Part shown: positions 61,532 through 64,000 of the stretch, piece after piece
How positions within the stretch are numbered: position 1 is the first letter of the stretch
Layout: every line of letters begins with the position of its first letter
NCBI RefSeq assembly: GCF_013255915.1
Contig: NZ_CP053896.1
Span: 744,001 to 808,000, forward strand
Direction: 5' to 3'
DNA: 64,000 nt
DNA from: Providencia rettgeri
Lineage (GTDB): Bacteria > Pseudomonadota > Gammaproteobacteria > Enterobacterales > Enterobacteriaceae
Translations under genes and position numbers: made by a program
Notes under the pieces: model-generated
The model's database searches: none
Seen by the model: the letters and a program-made list of their open reading frames with translations, nothing else
Told to the model about the DNA's origin: nothing

Positions 61532-62815
61532 ATGTCAGAACAGAGTTATAAAAAGGACTTACAAGGTAAAGAATTATCTCCAGAAACCTTAATGATGAGT
61601 TATGGCTATGACCCTAAGCTTTCAGAAGGGTCAATTAAGCCACCTGTTTTTCTGACATCCACATTTGTATTTAAAACCGCTCAGGAAGGGAAAGATTTTT
61701 TTAACTTAGTTAGTGGGCGCACACAAACGAGCGAAAACCATAAACAAGGATTGGTGTATTCACGTTTTAACCACCCAAATAGTGAGATTGTCGAAGACAG
61801 ACTCGCCCTGTATGAGGGGGCAGAAAGCGCAGCGCTATTTTCTTCTGGTATGTCGGCAATTACAACGTGCTTAATGGCAGTATTGCAACCGGGTGATGTG
61901 TTACTCCATTCTCAGCCACTTTATGGTGGAACTGAAACCTTATTTTTAAACACGTTAGCCCGTTTTGGAATAACTTCGGTTCCTTTTCAAAATGGTTATG
62001 AGCAAGAATCTATTTTAGACGTTGCTAAACGTATCGAAAAAGGTAAAAAAGTCGCGGCTATCTATATTGAAACGCCGTCTAATCCATTGAATACACTTGT
62101 TGATATTGAATTAATTAGCCAAGTGGCAAAGCAGATATCGACGAACCAAAATGGACTAATTCCATTAGTCATTTGCGATAATACGTTGCTAGGGCCTGTA
62201 TTTCAAAAGCCGTTGTCATTAGGCGCAGATTTAAGTGTGTACTCACTAACTAAATATGTGGGAGGGCATTCAGACCTAGTTGCGGGTGCTGTGGTTGGAA
62301 GTCAGGAGTTAGTCAAGAAAGTGAAGGCGCAACGTAATGCCATCGGTACACAGCTTGACCCCCATTCTAGCTGGATGTTAGGGCGGTCATTAGAAACATT
62401 ACAGTTACGTATGGAAAGGGCAAATGAGAGTGCAAAAATATTGGCTGAATATCTTCATCAGCACCCTAAAGTCAGCAAAGTGCATTTTCCTGCTTTTTTT
62501 CCGGAAGGAAGTGTGGAACATCAAGTTTATCAAAAACAATGCACGGGTGCAGGCTCAACTTTCTCTATCAATGTGGGGAGTAATGAAGCGGATGCATTTC
62601 GTTTTCTAGACAACTTAGCTATCTTTAAATTAGCAGTTAGCCTAGGGGGGACTGAGTCGCTCGCCAGCCATCCGGCGTCCACAACCCATTCAGGTGTTGC
62701 TCAAAAAGTCCGGGAGCATATTGGTATTAGTGATAATTTAGTGCGCTTATCAATTGGTATTGAAAATGTGAATGACCTTAAATATGCATTGGAACTAGCA
62801 TTAGAGGCGATTTAA
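61532..62815 (+). CDS. Cys/Met-metabolism PLP enzyme (cystathionine gamma-synthase-like)
   Basis: Cytoplasmic PLP enzyme of the Cys/Met metabolism family, 427 aa. [20 protein letters not shown] binds PLP phosphate, and the Lys in [20 protein letters not shown] forms the Schiff base. [10 protein letters not shown] and [19 protein letters not shown] are conserved. It is larger than MetB or MetC (about 390) and has an insertion near residue 60 ([12 protein letters not shown]). It could be a methionine gamma-lyase, a cystathionine gamma-synthase or a related thiol enzyme. Start at 61532 is set by GGAG; a TTG lies 12 bp upstream. Confidence 0.8.
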   Translation: MSEQSYKKDLQGKELSPETLMMSYGYDPKLSEGSIKPPVFLTSTFVFKTAQEGKDFFNLVSGRTQTSENHKQGLVYSRFNHPNSEIVEDRLALYEGAESAALFSSGMSAITTCLMAVLQPGDVLLHSQPLYGGTETLFLNTLARFGITSVPFQNGYEQESILDVAKRIEKGKKVAAIYIETPSNPLNTLVDIELISQVAKQISTNQNGLIPLVICDNTLLGPVFQKPLSLGADLSVYSLTKYVGGHSDLVAGAVVGSQELVKKVKAQRNAIGTQLDPHSSWMLGRSLETLQLRMERANESAKILAEYLHQHPKVSKVHFPAFFPEGSVEHQVYQKQCTGAGSTFSINVGSNEADAFRFLDNLAIFKLAVSLGGTESLASHPASTTHSGVAQKVREHIGISDNLVRLSIGIENVNDLKYALELALEAI

Positions 62816-62819
62816 TCAT

Positions 62820-62841
62820 CAGGGTGGGGCTTTCCCACCCT
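62820..62841. terminator. bidirectional terminator before sbcC
   Basis: CAGGGTGGG pairs with CCCACCCTG around a GCTTT loop between convergent genes. Confidence 0.75.
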
Positions 62842-62860
62842 GAATAATCACAAAATTGCG

Positions 62861-64000
62861 TTAACTGATGCGGTATTGTGCGGGAAGTTCGCTAAAACCA
62901 AGTCCATTGCCCTTTTTCACTGCAATTTGTACGGGGATGCGCTCTTTCATTGCTTCCACATGGCTAATCACGCCAATAGTTTTGCCGGATGCATTCAAAC
63001 TTTCTAATGCATCTAGGGCAATATCTAACGTTTCTGCATCTAAAGTACCAAAACCTTCGTCTAAAAAGAGCGATTCCAATTGTGTACGGTGACTCACCAT
63101 ATCGGATAGCGCTAGGGCCAATGCTAAACTAACTAAAAAGCTTTCCCCGCCAGAAAGCGTTTTAATGTCTCTAATGCTATCTGCTTGCCAGCCATCAATA
63201 ACTTGTAACTCAAGGTTTGCTTGGTGGCTACGCTGTAATAAATAACGACCATGAAGTTTTTCAAGTTGTTGATTGGCTAAAGAAACTAAACAATCCAAAG
63301 TTAGGCCTTGTGCATAACGTCGGAATTTATCCCCTTCAGCGGAGCCGATAAGTAAACTGAGATAGCTCCAATCGTCATAACTTAATTGGCTTTTCTCTAT
63401 TTCTTGCAGTAAATCTTGTTGCTGATGGCGCAGTTGCTTATCTGCACTGAGTTGGTTAATTATCTGGCCTTGCTTTTGGTTTATTTGCTTAATTTCTTCA
63501 TCAAGTTGAGTGACTACTGTTTGTAATTGTGTTTCAGTAAGCGCCGAAAAATCAGCAATGCGTTGTTGATTCAGTGCTTCAATCGCCTGTAGCCCCTCTT
63601 TATAACGTGTTTCACACTGAATACGAGCTTGGTTTATGCGCTGTTTTAGCTCTTCTAATTGTTGCTTTTCTTCGTGGCTTATTAACGCATCAAGAAAGGC
63701 TTGTTGATGGCTAAATGGGCTATCTGTAAGTGATTGAGTGAACAGAATATTAGCTTGTTTTTGTGCCAGTTTTGTTTTTTCACTGGCGTCAATGAGCTCT
63801 TGATAGCTTCCATTCATTGAGGCGATAGCTTTATCAATCTCATTGAGTTGTTTACTTAATTGTTCCTGAGTTTGGAAAAGCATGGTTTGTTTATCATTCA
63901 ATTTCTGAATGAATTGGCTGATAGCTAAACCAGAAAGCAGTGTTTTCCGTTGCGCTATTTTTTGCTCTAAATCTAACTCAATTTGTTTAAGACGATTTCT
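62861..64000 (-). CDS. sbcC: exonuclease subunit SbcC, C-terminal part (cut by the window edge)
   Basis: ATPase subunit of the SbcCD nuclease, which cuts hairpins at palindromes. Only the last 379 residues are in the window; the frame stays open to position 64000. They include the end of the coiled coil (many Gln/Leu heptads), the ABC signature TLSGGESFLVSLALALALSD and the Walker B LESLFLDEGFGTLDAET. The missing N-terminal half must hold the Walker A. SbcCD acts on inverted repeats like those in the ERIC arrays 8 kb away, but this is only a remark. In E. coli, sbcC also lies near rdgC and mak. Confidence 0.93.
   Translation of the reverse strand, partial: RNRLKQIELDLEQKIAQRKTLLSGLAISQFIQKLNDKQTMLFQTQEQLSKQLNEIDKAIASMNGSYQELIDASEKTKLAQKQANILFTQSLTDSPFSHQQAFLDALISHEEKQQLEELKQRINQARIQCETRYKEGLQAIEALNQQRIADFSALTETQLQTVVTQLDEEIKQINQKQGQIINQLSADKQLRHQQQDLLQEIEKSQLSYDDWSYLSLLIGSAEGDKFRRYAQGLTLDCLVSLANQQLEKLHGRYLLQRSHQANLELQVIDGWQADSIRDIKTLSGGESFLVSLALALALSDMVSHRTQLESLFLDEGFGTLDAETLDIALDALESLNASGKTIGVISHVEAMKERIPVQIAVKKGNGLGFSELPAQYRIS

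Overview
This window is chromosomal DNA from an AT-rich enterobacterium, most likely of the Morganellaceae and probably Providencia. That name is inferred from protein similarity to Escherichia coli, AT-rich gaps, ERIC-type repeats and gene order; no marker gene settles it. The first 42 kb keep much of the E. coli 0-minute order: thrL-thrABC, yaaA, talB, mog, satP, dnaKJ, nhaAR, rpsT, ribF-ileS-lspA-fkpB-ispH, dapB, carAB. The rest joins blocks that are apart in E. coli: yghB-metC-exbBD, yedE-yedF, rdgC-mak, cpdB, a sulfur amino acid cluster and the 3' part of sbcC.

The main accessory segment (about 5.5-17.6 kb) lies between thrC and yaaA. It holds a complete copper/silver efflux locus: cusRS facing cusCFBA, with a perfect CusR-type palindrome between them, then a DUF411/CopG-like periplasmic gene. 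Beyond cusS lies a gene for a 154-residue exported protein built of three units exactly 49 residues apart. A second, imperfect CusR-like palindrome sits just upstream of it, so it looks like an undescribed member of the copper regulon. Next come three tiny exported proteins with related signal peptides, two of them also with a common upstream region, but quite different mature parts: a GGN/GGH repeat, a longer GGN-repeat protein and a Pro/Asp-rich peptide. These four genes are the best candidates for new biology.

The 18-43 kb part is housekeeping: pentose phosphate pathway, molybdopterin, chaperones with two sigma-32 promoters, Na+/H+ antiport, ribosomal protein S20, flavin, isoleucyl-tRNA, lipoprotein processing, isoprenoid, lysine/DAP and carbamoyl phosphate synthesis. 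A periplasmic amidohydrolase and an EamA transporter are inserted between dnaJ and nhaA. A MerR/TipAS regulator with its own operator follows carB.

The 44-64 kb part is mixed. A 1.5 kb AT-rich gap between exbD and yedE hides a promoter-to-terminator unit of about 345 nt with no recognised product. Two head-to-tail arrays of ERIC-like elements (four copies plus a stub after yedF; seven copies after mak) begin at or within 10 bp of the preceding stop codon, and a degenerate ERIC lies just before talB. Near the right end, an orphan MetQ/NlpA-type lipoprotein, an isopenicillin-N-synthase-like oxygenase and a Cys/Met-metabolism PLP enzyme form a likely sulfur amino acid scavenging cluster.
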